From contig NZ_CP089391.1 in assembly GCF_027594865.1 (NCBI RefSeq), forward strand, positions 1 through 64,000: a stretch of DNA of 64,000 nt. The letters run 5' to 3'. This document shows, piece by piece, positions 37,311 through 46,521 of the stretch. Position 1 is the first letter of the stretch, and every line of letters begins with the position of its first letter. The position numbers and the translations under genes were made by a program. Source of the stretch: Bradyrhizobium xenonodulans (GTDB lineage: Bacteria > Pseudomonadota > Alphaproteobacteria > Rhizobiales > Xanthobacteraceae). A model generated the notes under the pieces. It searched no databases. It worked only from the letters and a program-made list of their open reading frames with translations, and was not told the DNA's origin.

Positions 37311-37991
37311 TTGTCCATTGATCTCATCATCTTCGATTGCGACGGCGTGCTCGTGGACAGCGAGGTCATCTCCTGTCGCGCCCATGCCGACGTGCTGACG
37401 CGGCACGGCTATCCGATCACGCCGGATCAGGTGTTCGAGCGTTTCCTTGGCCGTTCGACGCGGCAGGCCAATTTGGAGATCGAAACCGAGCTCGGCCGCA
37501 AGCTGCCGGAGGCCTATCACGGCGACCTCCAGGACGAACTATTCCGCTCGTTCGAGGCGGACCTCGAGGCGATCCGCGGCATCCATGATGTGCTCGATGT
37601 CGTCACGCAGCGCGTTTGTGTCGCTTCGAGCGGTTCGCATCAGCGCATGCGTGTCAGCCTTGGCAGCACCGGTCTCTACGAGCGTCTGGCGCCGAACATC
37701 TTCTCGGCCTCGCAGGTGAAGAACGGCAAGCCGGCGCCGGACCTGTTCCTGTTCGCGGCGAAAGAAATGGGCGTCCCGCCCGAGCGCTGCGTCGTGATCG
37801 AGGACAGCCTGGCCGGCATCGCCGGTGCGCGGGCGGCAGGGATGACCGTGTTTGGCTTCTGCGGCGGCAGCCATTGCGGGGACGGCCATGCCGAGACCTT
37901 GCGCCAGGCCGGTGCCGCCCTGACGTTTGCGGACATGCATCAATTGCCGGAGCTGGTCCGGCGGGTCGCCGCGGACGCCCTGGCGGGCTGA
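37311..37991 (+). CDS. HAD-superfamily hydrolase, phosphatase/phosphoglucomutase type
   Basis: A 226-residue HAD subfamily IA protein. Catalytic motif I is IIFDCDGVLVDSE (nucleophile first Asp), motif II is the Ser in VCVASSGSH, the motif III Lys lies in NGKPAPDLF, and motif IV is in VVIEDSLAGIAGARAAGM. These fit beta-phosphoglucomutase-like and GPH-like phosphatases that act on small phosphorylated metabolites. The start is TTG at 37311, one base after the fur stop, so the pair are probably cotranscribed. The substrate is unknown. Confidence 0.9.
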   Translation: MSIDLIIFDCDGVLVDSEVISCRAHADVLTRHGYPITPDQVFERFLGRSTRQANLEIETELGRKLPEAYHGDLQDELFRSFEADLEAIRGIHDVLDVVTQRVCVASSGSHQRMRVSLGSTGLYERLAPNIFSASQVKNGKPAPDLFLFAAKEMGVPPERCVVIEDSLAGIAGARAAGMTVFGFCGGSHCGDGHAETLRQAGAALTFADMHQLPELVRRVAADALAG

Positions 37992-38005
37992 TTTCGGCCG
38001 CTTGG

Positions 38006-38100
38006 CGTCATTCCGGGCCGTGCGGCGTGTGTAAATTGTGGAATTCAGAGGTTTTGGTGCGAGATTCTGCACTTCGCGCTGGCCCTCCCTCGGAATGACG
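38006..38100 (+). repeat. CGTCATTCCG inverted repeat
   Basis: Arms CGTCATTCCG (38006-38015) and CGGAATGACG (38091-38100) are perfect over 10 bases around a 75-base centre that also contains gaattcag and gcgctgg. It follows the HAD gene and precedes miaB by 80 bases. 'gtcattccg' palindromes are common intergenic repeats in this group of bacteria. Confidence 0.65.
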
Positions 38101-38180
38101 GCCCAAACGGCCCCCATCGCTGGATTTTCGCCCCTCCAGCCTATATCTGAGGGCCGTCCTCCACCTCAATTCCGGGTTCC

Positions 38181-39575
38181 ATGACGCCGCCGCGCAAGCT
38201 GCACATCAAATCATATGGCTGCCAGATGAACGTCTACGATGCCCAGCGCATGGTGGACACGCTGGCTCCGGAAGGATTCGTGGAGACGGCCAGCGCGGAG
38301 GACGCCGACCTCGTCATCCTCAACACCTGCCATATCCGCGAGAAAGCCTCCGAAAAGGTCTATTCCGAGCTCGGCCGCCTGCGCGTCGCCAAGGACGAGG
38401 CAGCGCGCGGGGGTCGCACGATGAGAATCGCGGTCGCGGGCTGCGTGGCGCAGGCCGAGGGCGAGGAGATCGTGCGCCGCGCGCCCGTAGTCGACGTCGT
38501 GGTGGGACCGCAGAGCTATCACCACCTGCCCGAGCTCCTGAAGCGCGCCGGCCATGAAGGCCGCGCGATCGAGACCGAATTTCCCGCGGAGGACAAGTTC
38601 GGCTTCCTGGCGCAGCCGAAACCCGATGCGATCCGCGCGCGGGGCATTTCCGCCTTCGTCACCGTGCAGGAAGGCTGCGACAAGTTCTGCACCTTCTGCG
38701 TCGTGCCCTACACGCGGGGCTCGGAAGTGTCGCGCCCCGTCGCCAAGATCGTCGACGACGTGAGGCGGCTGGCCGACAATGGCGTGCGCGAGCTCACGCT
38801 GATCGGGCAGAACGTCAACGCCTATCATGGCGAGGGACCGGACGGAAAAGCCTGGCCGCTCGGCCGGCTGCTCGAACATTTGGCCCGGATTCCCGGCATC
38901 GCGCGGCTGCGCTATTCGACCAGCCATCCCCGCGACGTCGATGACAGCCTGATCGCGGCCCATCGCGATCTCGGCGAGCTGATGCCGTTCGTGCACCTGC
39001 CGGTGCAGTCGGGCTCGGACCGGATTCTGTCCGCCATGAACCGGAAACATACTGCCGATGATTACCGGCGAGTCATCGATCGTTTCCGGGCTGCACGCCA
39101 AGACATTGCTTTTTCATCAGATTTTATCGTCGGCTTCCCCGGTGAAAGCGAGCAAGATTTTCTCGCCACGCTCGCACTTGTCACGCAAATCGGCTACGCT
39201 GCGGCGTATTCGTTCAAATACTCCGCCCGGCCGGGAACGCCGGCCGCGGACATGCAGGAGACGGTGTCCCCCGCCGAGATGGACCAGCGATTGGAGCGGC
39301 TCCAGGAACTGATCGACAGCCAGCAATCGGCCTTCAACAAGGCTGCGATTGGCTCAACGGTCAATGTGCTGTTCGAGCGTCCGGCCCGCAAGGAGGGCCA
39401 GATCGTCGGCCGCACCGCCTTCCTCCAGCCCGCGCATGTGATGGCTTCGGCCGACATCATCGGACAAATCCTGCCGGTGCGCATCGACAGCCTCGAGCGC
39501 TACAGCTTCCTCGGTGAGCTCGTGACGCCGCATGGCGCGCGCGAGCCCGCTTTACCGCAAGCCAGTGGAGCCTGA
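38181..39575 (+). CDS. miaB: tRNA-2-methylthio-N6-dimethylallyladenosine synthase MiaB
   Basis: Radical-SAM methylthiotransferase that converts i6A37 to ms2i6A37 in tRNAs reading UNN codons, using two [4Fe-4S] clusters. The 464-residue product has the N-terminal UPF0004 cysteines ([30 protein letters not shown]), the radical-SAM Cys166-x3-Cys170-x2-Cys173 in [15 protein letters not shown], and a C-terminal TRAM domain. ATG at 38181. It begins the miaB-phoH-ybeY-corC-lnt run, with gaps of 1-61 bases or overlaps between genes, hence probably one operon. Confidence 0.97.
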   Translation: MTPPRKLHIKSYGCQMNVYDAQRMVDTLAPEGFVETASAEDADLVILNTCHIREKASEKVYSELGRLRVAKDEAARGGRTMRIAVAGCVAQAEGEEIVRRAPVVDVVVGPQSYHHLPELLKRAGHEGRAIETEFPAEDKFGFLAQPKPDAIRARGISAFVTVQEGCDKFCTFCVVPYTRGSEVSRPVAKIVDDVRRLADNGVRELTLIGQNVNAYHGEGPDGKAWPLGRLLEHLARIPGIARLRYSTSHPRDVDDSLIAAHRDLGELMPFVHLPVQSGSDRILSAMNRKHTADDYRRVIDRFRAARQDIAFSSDFIVGFPGESEQDFLATLALVTQIGYAAAYSFKYSARPGTPAADMQETVSPAEMDQRLERLQELIDSQQSAFNKAAIGSTVNVLFERPARKEGQIVGRTAFLQPAHVMASADIIGQILPVRIDSLERYSFLGELVTPHGAREPALPQASGA

Positions 39576-39579
39576 ACCC

Positions 39580-40635
39580 TTGCCCAAAAGCGCATCGGAT
39601 TCGTCTTCTATCGCTCCCAGCCGCAAATTTGACCGCGACATGCAAGTTCCGCCCGAGACCCAGGTCGTCATCGACTTCGACGACAATCGCGCCGCATCCG
39701 CGCTGGTCGGCCCCTACGGTCAGCACCTCGCGCAGATCGAGCGGCGGCTCGGCGTCGTCGTCGACTCCAAGGGCAACCACATCACCATCGGCGGCACGCG
39801 CGACGGCTGCGATGCCGCGCGCCGCGTGCTGGAGACGCTCTACGCGCAAGCCGTGAAGGGACAGGATCTCGACCAGGGCGAGGTCGAGGGCGCGATCCGC
39901 GCCGTGATCGCGCAGGGCTCGCTGTTCGAGTTCGACGCCAAATCGGCCAAATCGGCCTTCGACAGCATCAATTTGCGCAAGCGCCCGGTGCGCGCGCGCA
40001 CGGCTGCGCAGGATTCGTACATCCGCGCGCTGAAGCGCCACGAGCTGGTGTTCGGCATCGGCCCCGCCGGCACCGGCAAGACCTGGCTCGCGGTCGCGCA
40101 TGCCGCGCAGCTGTTCGAGCGCAAGGAGGTCGACAAGATCATCCTGTCCCGTCCGGCGGTGGAAGCCGGTGAGCGGCTCGGCTTCCTGCCCGGCGATCTC
40201 CGCGAGAAGGTCGATCCTTATCTGCGCCCGATCTACGATGCCCTCTATGACCTCATGGATGCGCGCATCGTCGAGCGCGCCCTGCAGACCGGCGAGATCG
40301 AGATCGCGCCGCTCGCCTTCATGCGCGGCCGCACGCTGACCAATGCCGCCATCATCCTGGACGAGGCGCAGAACACCACGTCGATGCAGATGAAGATGTT
40401 CCTGACCCGTCTCGGCGAGAACAGCCGCATGATCGTGACAGGCGATCCCTCGCAGATCGATTTGCCGAACGGCCAGACCTCGGGTCTGGCCGAGGCGACG
40501 CGCCTGCTGAGCGGCGTCGAAGGCATTGCGCAAGTTCATTTCAAAGCCGAGGACGTGATCCGCCACGAGTTGGTGGCACGGATCGTCTCTGCCTATGAAG
40601 GGCAGCCGCAGCGGCCGGCCGCCGGTAAATCCTGA
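39580..40635 (+). CDS. phoH: PhoH-family ATPase (YbeZ type)
   Basis: A 351-residue P-loop ATPase, PhoH/YbeZ, which works with the rRNA endonuclease YbeY encoded next. Walker A is GIGPAGTGKTWLA, Walker B is AAIILDEAQNTT, with a further conserved RPAVEAGERLGFLPGDLREK block. The N-terminal about 90 residues look like a KH-like RNA-binding domain (NHITIGGTRDG). The preferred start is TTG at 39580, just after the miaB stop with GGAG upstream; an overlapping ATG at 39532 would extend it by 16 residues. Its place in miaB-phoH-ybeY supports a role in rRNA maturation or RNA metabolism. Confidence 0.94.
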   Translation: MPKSASDSSSIAPSRKFDRDMQVPPETQVVIDFDDNRAASALVGPYGQHLAQIERRLGVVVDSKGNHITIGGTRDGCDAARRVLETLYAQAVKGQDLDQGEVEGAIRAVIAQGSLFEFDAKSAKSAFDSINLRKRPVRARTAAQDSYIRALKRHELVFGIGPAGTGKTWLAVAHAAQLFERKEVDKIILSRPAVEAGERLGFLPGDLREKVDPYLRPIYDALYDLMDARIVERALQTGEIEIAPLAFMRGRTLTNAAIILDEAQNTTSMQMKMFLTRLGENSRMIVTGDPSQIDLPNGQTSGLAEATRLLSGVEGIAQVHFKAEDVIRHELVARIVSAYEGQPQRPAAGKS

Positions 40636-40696
40636 CGGGACAACAGCCGGATCCAGCGGGCGCCGACCAAGCGCCCTTTCGTTCCGAACAAACACA

Positions 40697-41206
40697 ATGT
40701 CACATCCGAACCTTCCCATGACCGAGGTCCTCGTCGTTGCCGATTGCTGGCAACGCGAACCCGATTCCGAAGCCGTGATCCAGCGCGCGGTCGCCGCCGC
40801 CGCCGAGAGTGTCGACGAGGAGGTCGCGGACGCGGAAGTGGCCGTGATGCTGACCGATGATGCCGGCATCCGCACCCTCAACAGCAATTGGCGCGGCATC
40901 GACAAGCCGACCAATGTACTGTCGTTTCCCGCGCTTCAGCCGGAGGGTGAATGGAAGGTCGGCGACGCGCCGCGCATGCTCGGCGACATCGCGATCGCCT
41001 ACGAGACGATGCGGCGCGAGGCGGACGAGGAACAGAAGCCGTTCGACCACCATTTGAGCCATCTTGCCGTGCATGGTTTCCTGCATTTGATCGGCTACGA
41101 TCACGAAAACGACGACGACGCCGAGGAAATGGAAGCGCTGGAGACCGAGATCCTGGCCCACCTCGGCATCCCCGATCCCTATGCCGACCGCGCGGGGACG
41201 CACTGA
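40697..41206 (+). CDS. ybeY: Endoribonuclease YbeY (rRNA maturation factor)
   Basis: A 169-residue single-strand endoribonuclease for 16S 3'-end maturation and ribosome quality control. The zinc-binding HLAVHGFLHLIGYDH motif (three His) is intact, and the NVLSFP block upstream is the usual substrate-pocket segment. The start at 40697 (ATG) has an alternative at 40718, seven codons further on. It is one of five tightly packed genes; the corC start lies one base after its stop. Confidence 0.96.
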   Translation: MSHPNLPMTEVLVVADCWQREPDSEAVIQRAVAAAAESVDEEVADAEVAVMLTDDAGIRTLNSNWRGIDKPTNVLSFPALQPEGEWKVGDAPRMLGDIAIAYETMRREADEEQKPFDHHLSHLAVHGFLHLIGYDHENDDDAEEMEALETEILAHLGIPDPYADRAGTH

Positions 41207-41207
41207 G

Positions 41208-42326
41208 ATGCCGGATTCCGAGCCTACCCACGACAATCCGCGCAACACGGCCAATCTGCCGGCCGTGGTGACGCCAGGCGCGGTGATGCGTCCAACCGCG
41301 GACGGCTGGCTGCTGCGCGCCATCCGCACGCTGTTCGGCTGGAAGGCCGGATCGGTGCGCGACGATCTCCAGGTCGTGCTCGACGCCACGACACCCGGCG
41401 ACACCGGCTTCTCGGCGGTCGAGCGCACCATGCTGCGCAACATCCTCGGCCTGCACGAGCGCCGCATCGCCGACGTCATGGTGCATCGCGCCGACGTCGT
41501 CGCGGTGAAGCGCGACATCCCGCTCGGCGAATTGATGGACCGTTTCGAAAGCGCCGGCCATTCGCGGCTCGTGGTTTACAATGAGACGCTCGACGATCCT
41601 GTCGGCATCGTCCATATCCGCGATCTGCTCGCCTTCATGACCGCGCGCGCGCGCGTATCGGAGGCCACCAAGACCAAACGCAAGAAGCCGCTGCCGGCCG
41701 GGCTCGATTTGAAGGCCGTCGATCTCGCGCTGCCGCTTCAGGACGCGCGCATCATCCGCAAGCTGCTTTACGTGCCGCCGTCGATGCGGGCGATCGACCT
41801 GCTCGCGCAGATGCAGGCCACGCGCATCCATCTGGCACTGGTGGTCGATGAATATGGCGGCAGTGACGGGCTGGTTTCGCTCGAGGACATCGTCGAGCAG
41901 ATCGTCGGCGAGATCGACGACGAGCATGACAGCGACGAACCGCCCTCGATCGTGCGGCTGCCGGACAACGCCTTCATCGCCGATGCCCGCGCCAGCCTCG
42001 ACGACGTCCGCACGGTGATCGGCGAGGATTTCGTCACCGGCGAGGCCGGCGAGGAAGTCGAGACGCTCGGCGGCTATCTCGTCAGCTTCGTCGGGCGCCT
42101 GCCGGTGCGCGGCGAGGTGATCTCGGGCCCCGGCACTTACGAGGTCGAGGTGCTCGACGCCGATCCGCGCCGCGTCAAGCGGCTGCGCATCTCGACACGG
42201 AAGGAGCGCCCGGCGCCGCGCACCCAGCGCGAGAGCCGCCGCCGCGAGGCCACGCCGGAGAGCGGTCAGCCGCCATCCGGCGATACCCCCACCCCGCCGC
42301 CAAGCGACGGGGCCGGCCCGCAGTGA
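41208..42326 (+). CDS. CorC/HlyC-family CBS-domain protein
   Basis: A 372-residue cytoplasmic protein with two CBS domains (about residues 90-210) and a C-terminal CorC_HlyC transporter-associated domain (about 255-335, beginning after SIVRLPDNAFIADARASLDDV). The N-terminal region has no membrane helices, as in CorC rather than the longer YfjD-type proteins. CBS pairs bind adenine nucleotides; CorC relatives are linked to Mg2+/Co2+ export and envelope integrity. The C-terminus is a disordered Arg/Pro-rich tail (RTQRESRRREATPESGQPP). The start lies one base after ybeY, and the stop overlaps the lnt GTG start. Confidence 0.92.
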   Translation: MPDSEPTHDNPRNTANLPAVVTPGAVMRPTADGWLLRAIRTLFGWKAGSVRDDLQVVLDATTPGDTGFSAVERTMLRNILGLHERRIADVMVHRADVVAVKRDIPLGELMDRFESAGHSRLVVYNETLDDPVGIVHIRDLLAFMTARARVSEATKTKRKKPLPAGLDLKAVDLALPLQDARIIRKLLYVPPSMRAIDLLAQMQATRIHLALVVDEYGGSDGLVSLEDIVEQIVGEIDDEHDSDEPPSIVRLPDNAFIADARASLDDVRTVIGEDFVTGEAGEEVETLGGYLVSFVGRLPVRGEVISGPGTYEVEVLDADPRRVKRLRISTRKERPAPRTQRESRRREATPESGQPPSGDTPTPPPSDGAGPQ

Positions 42327-43936
42327 GCGCCTTCCAGCGATTTCGGCAAATTGCGCTTGCCATCATCCTCACCTGGGGATGGAAGCGCGCGCTCCTCGCG
42401 ATGGGGTGCGGTGCGCTGTCGGTGCTGGCGCTGGCGCCGTTCAATATCTTTCCGGTGCTGTTCGTCACCCTGCCCGTCATGGTCTGGCTGATCGACGGTG
42501 CCGGCGCCGGACGCTACAACGGCGTGCCCGCCGCGGCGCTGACCGGCTACTGGTTCGGGCTCGGCTATTTCGTGCCCGGCCTCTACTGGATCGGCAAGGC
42601 TTTCTTCGTCGAAGCCGACATCTTCGCCTGGCTGACGCCGTTCGCCGTGCTCGGCCTGCCGGCCTATCTCTCCATCTTCACGGCGATCGGCTTTGCGCTG
42701 GCCCGCCTGCTCTGGACCAAGGATGCGACGCGCATCCTCGCGCTCGCTGCAAGCCTCACCGTCGCCGAATGGCTGCGCGGTCACGTGCTGACCGGCTTTC
42801 CCTGGAACGCGTTCGGCTATGCCCTGTCCGAGCCGCTGCCGCTGGCACAGACGGCCTCGCTGATCGGCCTGTGGGGCATGACGTTCCTCAGCATCGCGAT
42901 CTTCGCGAGCCCCGCGGCGCTGATCGACCGCACGCCGGATCGCCGACCGGCCTGGCGCGCCCCGGCCGCGGCAATTGCGCTTCTGCTTGTCATGAGCATC
43001 TTCGGCGCGATCCGCCTGTCCCTGCATCAGACCACGATGGTGGCGGGCGCCAAGCTGCGCCTGATGCAACCGGACCTCCAGCAGGACGCCAAATTCAACT
43101 ACGCCGCCAAGGCGGAGGTGATGAAGAAATATCTGGCTCTGTCCGATCGCGCCTCGGGACCGCAATCGACCGGCGTGCGGGATGCCACCATCCTGATCTG
43201 GCCGGAATCAGCCTTTCCGTTCTTCCTCACCCGCGAAGCCGACGCGATGGCGCAGATCGCCGAGCTGCTGCCGAAGGGCACCGTGCTGATCACCGGCTCG
43301 GTCCGCGCCCCCGACCTGCCGCGCGGCACGCCGATCACCCGCGCCTATAATTCGATCTACGTCATCGACCACGACGGCAGCGTGCTCTCGGTTTACGACA
43401 AGCTCCACCTCGTGCCGTTCGGCGAATTTCTGCCTTACCAGGGCTTGATGGAGAAGCTCGGCTTCGAGCAACTCACGCGCGTGCGCGGCGGCTTCATTCC
43501 CGGCAGCGTGCGGCATGCGCTGCCGGTGCCCGGCGCGCCGCCCGCGCTGCCGCTGATCTGCTACGAAGCGATTTTTCCAGGCGAGGTCGCCGGCCGCAAC
43601 GAGCGTCCGGGTTGGATCGTGAACCTGACCAATGACGGCTGGTTCGGCATCTCGACCGGCCCCTATCAGCATCTGGAGCAGGCACGGATGCGCGCGATCG
43701 AACTCGGACTGCCGCTGGTCCGCTCCGCCAATACCGGCGTATCGGCGGTGATCGATCCGGTCGGACGCACCATTGCCAGCCTCGGCCTCGGTGTCGAAGG
43801 CATTTTGGATGCAAACCTGCCCGCCGCGATCCCGCCGACCGTCTACGCGCGGGTGGGCGACGTGCCCGCAGCCATGCTCGTCGCGCTGGCAGTGTTTCTG
43901 GCGGTGCGCCGGCGTGTTGCCAAACGGCACCCCTGA
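42323..43936 (+). CDS. lnt: Apolipoprotein N-acyltransferase
   Basis: Lnt adds the third acyl chain to apolipoproteins at the inner membrane. The 537-residue protein has about seven N-terminal helices and a C-terminal nitrilase-like domain. The Glu-Lys-Cys triad is seen in WPESAFPFF, KLHLVPFGEFLP and ICYEAIFP, followed by NLTNDGWFG. The start codon is GTG at 42323, overlapping the corC stop (GTGA), so it is translationally coupled. Length and layout are typical of alphaproteobacterial Lnt. The gene ends the miaB-lnt run; a 221-base gap with an inverted repeat follows. Confidence 0.96.
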   Translation: MSAFQRFRQIALAIILTWGWKRALLAMGCGALSVLALAPFNIFPVLFVTLPVMVWLIDGAGAGRYNGVPAAALTGYWFGLGYFVPGLYWIGKAFFVEADIFAWLTPFAVLGLPAYLSIFTAIGFALARLLWTKDATRILALAASLTVAEWLRGHVLTGFPWNAFGYALSEPLPLAQTASLIGLWGMTFLSIAIFASPAALIDRTPDRRPAWRAPAAAIALLLVMSIFGAIRLSLHQTTMVAGAKLRLMQPDLQQDAKFNYAAKAEVMKKYLALSDRASGPQSTGVRDATILIWPESAFPFFLTREADAMAQIAELLPKGTVLITGSVRAPDLPRGTPITRAYNSIYVIDHDGSVLSVYDKLHLVPFGEFLPYQGLMEKLGFEQLTRVRGGFIPGSVRHALPVPGAPPALPLICYEAIFPGEVAGRNERPGWIVNLTNDGWFGISTGPYQHLEQARMRAIELGLPLVRSANTGVSAVIDPVGRTIASLGLGVEGILDANLPAAIPPTVYARVGDVPAAMLVALAVFLAVRRRVAKRHP

Positions 43937-43973
43937 TCACGCCCTCGCCGCCGCAACGACCGGAATCCTTTGA

Positions 43974-43993
43974 CAACCGTAGTCCCACGGTTG
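43974..43993. promoter_or_regulatory. Inverted repeat CAACCGT-N6-ACGGTTG upstream of the HTH regulator
   Basis: Perfect 7-bp arms separated by six bases, 164 bases before the HTH gene start at 44158 and just after lnt. TTGACA at 43991-43996 overlaps the right arm and could serve as a -35, but no matching -10 is obvious. This could be an autoregulatory operator for the downstream XRE-family gene; it is unproven. Confidence 0.35.
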
Positions 43994-44157
43994 ACAGACT
44001 GCACGCGCCCTCCTCATTCTGCACCGGCTGCGAAAGACAGCGGACGTTGCTAAATTTCTCCGCAATGTTTCCCAATAACAGGGTTTGATTTTGACGATGC
44101 TTGCACCTGAGGCATTCTCGATGATTGCGCTGAAGGTGGTGTTTGGAGGCTGAGGAA

Positions 44158-44571
44158 ATGTCGAAAGCGCCCAACCCTGTTGACAAATATGTCGGCAGCC
44201 GCGTGCGTATGCGCCGCATCATGTTGGGCATGAGCCAGGAAAAGCTCGGTGAGGCCTTGGGCCTGACTTTCCAGCAGATCCAGAAGTACGAGAAGGGTAC
44301 GAATCGCGTTGGTGCCAGTCGCATCCAGCAGATCGCCGAGATTCTCCAGGTGCCGGTGTCGTTCCTGTTCGAGGGCGGCCCGAGCGGCGTGCCGGGGCCC
44401 GACGGCTTCAGCGAAGGCGCCTCGCCCTCCTATGTCTCGGACTTCCTCGCGACCTCCGAGGGTCTCGCTTTGACCAAAGCGTTCACCCGAATCACCGATT
44501 CGAAGATGCGCCGCTCGATCGTCGATCTCGTCGAGCAGATCGCGGCCCGCGAAGGCCCCGACAAGCGCTGA
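44158..44571 (+). CDS. XRE-family helix-turn-helix regulator
   Basis: A 137-residue protein. Residues about 15-75 form an HTH_3 domain (VRMRRIMLGMSQEKLGEALG, FQQIQKYEKGTNRVGASRI). The rest is a short C-terminal segment with helices ending DSKMRRSIVDLVEQIA, probably for dimerisation. The start at 44158 has GGAGG/GAGGAA upstream; an in-frame start five codons earlier is also possible. In other Rhizobiales this gene lies between lnt and metK. Here an M20 peptidase follows instead of metK. The 221-base upstream gap contains an inverted repeat, suggesting self-regulation. The targets are unknown. Confidence 0.9.
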   Translation: MSKAPNPVDKYVGSRVRMRRIMLGMSQEKLGEALGLTFQQIQKYEKGTNRVGASRIQQIAEILQVPVSFLFEGGPSGVPGPDGFSEGASPSYVSDFLATSEGLALTKAFTRITDSKMRRSIVDLVEQIAAREGPDKR

Positions 44572-44686
44572 CGCGCGCGCTCGATCCGATTTGAGACTGC
44601 GTCAAATCTGGCCTATGTCGTCATTTGCGGCCGCGCCGTGATGCGCGCCCTGTTCGATGATGCGGTTCAAAGGCACAGATGCGTCC

Positions 44687-45814
44687 ATGACCAACGCCAA
44701 CTGGTTCGATTCTCAAACTATTCTCGATGGTATCCGCCGCTGGGTGGAGATCGAGACGCCGACGGACGCGCCTGAACAGGTCAACAGACTGGTCTCTGTC
44801 GTCGCGGAGCAATATCGCGATCTGCCGGTCACGCTCGAACGCGTCGCCGGCGTCGACGGCTGCGGAGATCATCTCGTCGCGCGCTCGACCTGGGGCCAGG
44901 ACAAACCGGGCATTCTGGTGCTGAGCCACCTCGATACCGTTCACCCCATGGGATTCATCGCGCGCCTGCCGTTCAAGGTCGAGGGCGACAGCGCGTTCGG
45001 TCCCGGCATCTACGACATGAAGGGCGGCGCCTACATCGCCCATCACGCCTTTCGCGCGCTCTGTGCCGCCGGCGATCGTTCGCCGCTCGGCATCACGCAT
45101 CTGTTCACCTCCGACGAGGAGATCGGCAGCCCGACCTCCCGCGCGCTGATCGAGACGGAAGGACGCAAGGCCAAATATGTGCTGGTGACGGAGCCGGCGC
45201 GCGACGGCGGCAGGATCGTCACCGGCCGCAAGGGCGTCGGCCGCTTCAAGGTGTTGATCAAGGGCGTGCCTGCGCATGCCGGCACGCGGCCCCAGGACGG
45301 ACGCAGCGCCGTCCGCGAGCTCGCCAACGTCATTCTGGCGTTGGAGGGGATGAACGACATTGAGCGCGGCGTCAGCGTCAATGTCGGCGTGGTGCGCGGC
45401 GGCACGCGTCCCAACGTGACGCCGGAAGAGGCCTCTGCCGAAGTCGATCTGCGCGTGATGAGCTTCAAGGACGCGGACGAATTCGTCGGCAGAATCCTCG
45501 CCCTGACATCGAAGACGGAGGGCGTCACCGTCAAGGTCACCGGCGAGCTCAATCGTCCGCCTTACGAGAAGAGCAATGCAGGGGCCTCGCTGTACGAACA
45601 TGCGAAGACGCTTGCCGCCGAGATCGGTTTCGATCTGATCGACACCCACACCGGCGGCGGCTCGGACGGCAATTTCACCGCCGCGCACACTGCGACGCTC
45701 GACGGGCTCGGCGTCGACGGCAAGGGCGCGCACACCCACTATGAGCAGCTCTATGTCTCGTCGCTCGAACCGCGCGCGCGGCTGCTCCATCGCCTGTACC
45801 AGACGCTGCGATGA
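44687..45814 (+). CDS. M20-family metallopeptidase (glutamate carboxypeptidase-like)
   Basis: A 375-residue zinc exopeptidase of the M20 family. The metal ligands and catalytic residues are in HLDTVH (81-86), GPGIYDMKGG (Asp110), the catalytic SDEEIGS (Glu144/145), and TGGGSDGN near the C-terminus. A dimerisation domain inserts after about residue 175 (GRFKVLIKGVPAHAGTRPQDGRS). This is the CPG2-like pattern of enzymes that cut C-terminal glutamate or small acyl amino acids. ATG at 44687; an in-frame ATG at 44657 adds ten residues. Its stop overlaps the trmB start (45811-45814), so it is translationally coupled to a tRNA methyltransferase. The substrate is unknown. Confidence 0.88.
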   Translation: MTNANWFDSQTILDGIRRWVEIETPTDAPEQVNRLVSVVAEQYRDLPVTLERVAGVDGCGDHLVARSTWGQDKPGILVLSHLDTVHPMGFIARLPFKVEGDSAFGPGIYDMKGGAYIAHHAFRALCAAGDRSPLGITHLFTSDEEIGSPTSRALIETEGRKAKYVLVTEPARDGGRIVTGRKGVGRFKVLIKGVPAHAGTRPQDGRSAVRELANVILALEGMNDIERGVSVNVGVVRGGTRPNVTPEEASAEVDLRVMSFKDADEFVGRILALTSKTEGVTVKVTGELNRPPYEKSNAGASLYEHAKTLAAEIGFDLIDTHTGGGSDGNFTAAHTATLDGLGVDGKGAHTHYEQLYVSSLEPRARLLHRLYQTLR

Positions 45815-46521
45815 ACGAACGCAAATCAGATCCCGAGCGTGACGACAGCGAGCGCGCCTTCTTCGGGCGCCGCAAGGGCCACAAGCTCAGGCAGCACCAG
45901 GCCGAGTTGGTCGATCATCTGCTGCCGCATCTCGCGCTCGACATCGAGGGCGAGAAGCCGGCGAGCGCCAACGCGATCTTCGATCCCGCGGCGGACGATG
46001 TGCGGCTCGAGATCGGCTTCGGCGGCGGCGAGCATCTTGCGGCGGAAGCGCAAAACTTCGCCACGACCGGCTTCATCGGCTGCGAGCCCTATGTCAACGG
46101 CATGGCGAAGATCCTCGCGCAGATCGAAGCCGCAAACATCGCCAACATCCGCCTGTTCGCCGGCGATGCCGCCGAGCTGCTGGCCTGGCTGCCGCCGGCC
46201 TCGCTGTCGCGGATCGACCTGATCCATCCCGATCCCTGGCCGAAGCGGCGGCACTGGAAGCGGCGCTTCGTCCAGGACCGGACCATCGCCGCGATGGCGC
46301 GCGTGCTGAGGAGCGGCGGCGAATTCCGCTTCGTCTGCGACATCGACGATTACTGCGCCTGGACGCTGTCGCATCTGGCGCGCTCTGTAGATTTCGTCTG
46401 GCTTGCGGAACGCGCCGACGATTTCCGGCAACCATGGGCGGGCTACACCATGACACGCTACGGCCGGAAGGCCACGCGCGAGGGGCGCAAGACGACGTAT
46501 CTGCGTTTCAAGCGAGTTTAG
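45811..46521 (+). CDS. trmB: tRNA (guanine-N7-)-methyltransferase TrmB
   Basis: SAM-dependent enzyme that makes m7G46 in tRNA variable loops. The 236-residue product has the SAM-binding motif LEIGFGGGEHLA, the GCEPYVNGMAKIL block, and the family signature LIHPDPWPKRRHWKRRF. ATG at 45811 overlaps the peptidase stop. The gene converges with the DUF2336 gene and the two stop codons overlap (46518-46521). In many Rhizobiales trmB follows metK in this position. Confidence 0.95.
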   Translation: MNERKSDPERDDSERAFFGRRKGHKLRQHQAELVDHLLPHLALDIEGEKPASANAIFDPAADDVRLEIGFGGGEHLAAEAQNFATTGFIGCEPYVNGMAKILAQIEAANIANIRLFAGDAAELLAWLPPASLSRIDLIHPDPWPKRRHWKRRFVQDRTIAAMARVLRSGGEFRFVCDIDDYCAWTLSHLARSVDFVWLAERADDFRQPWAGYTMTRYGRKATREGRKTTYLRFKRV

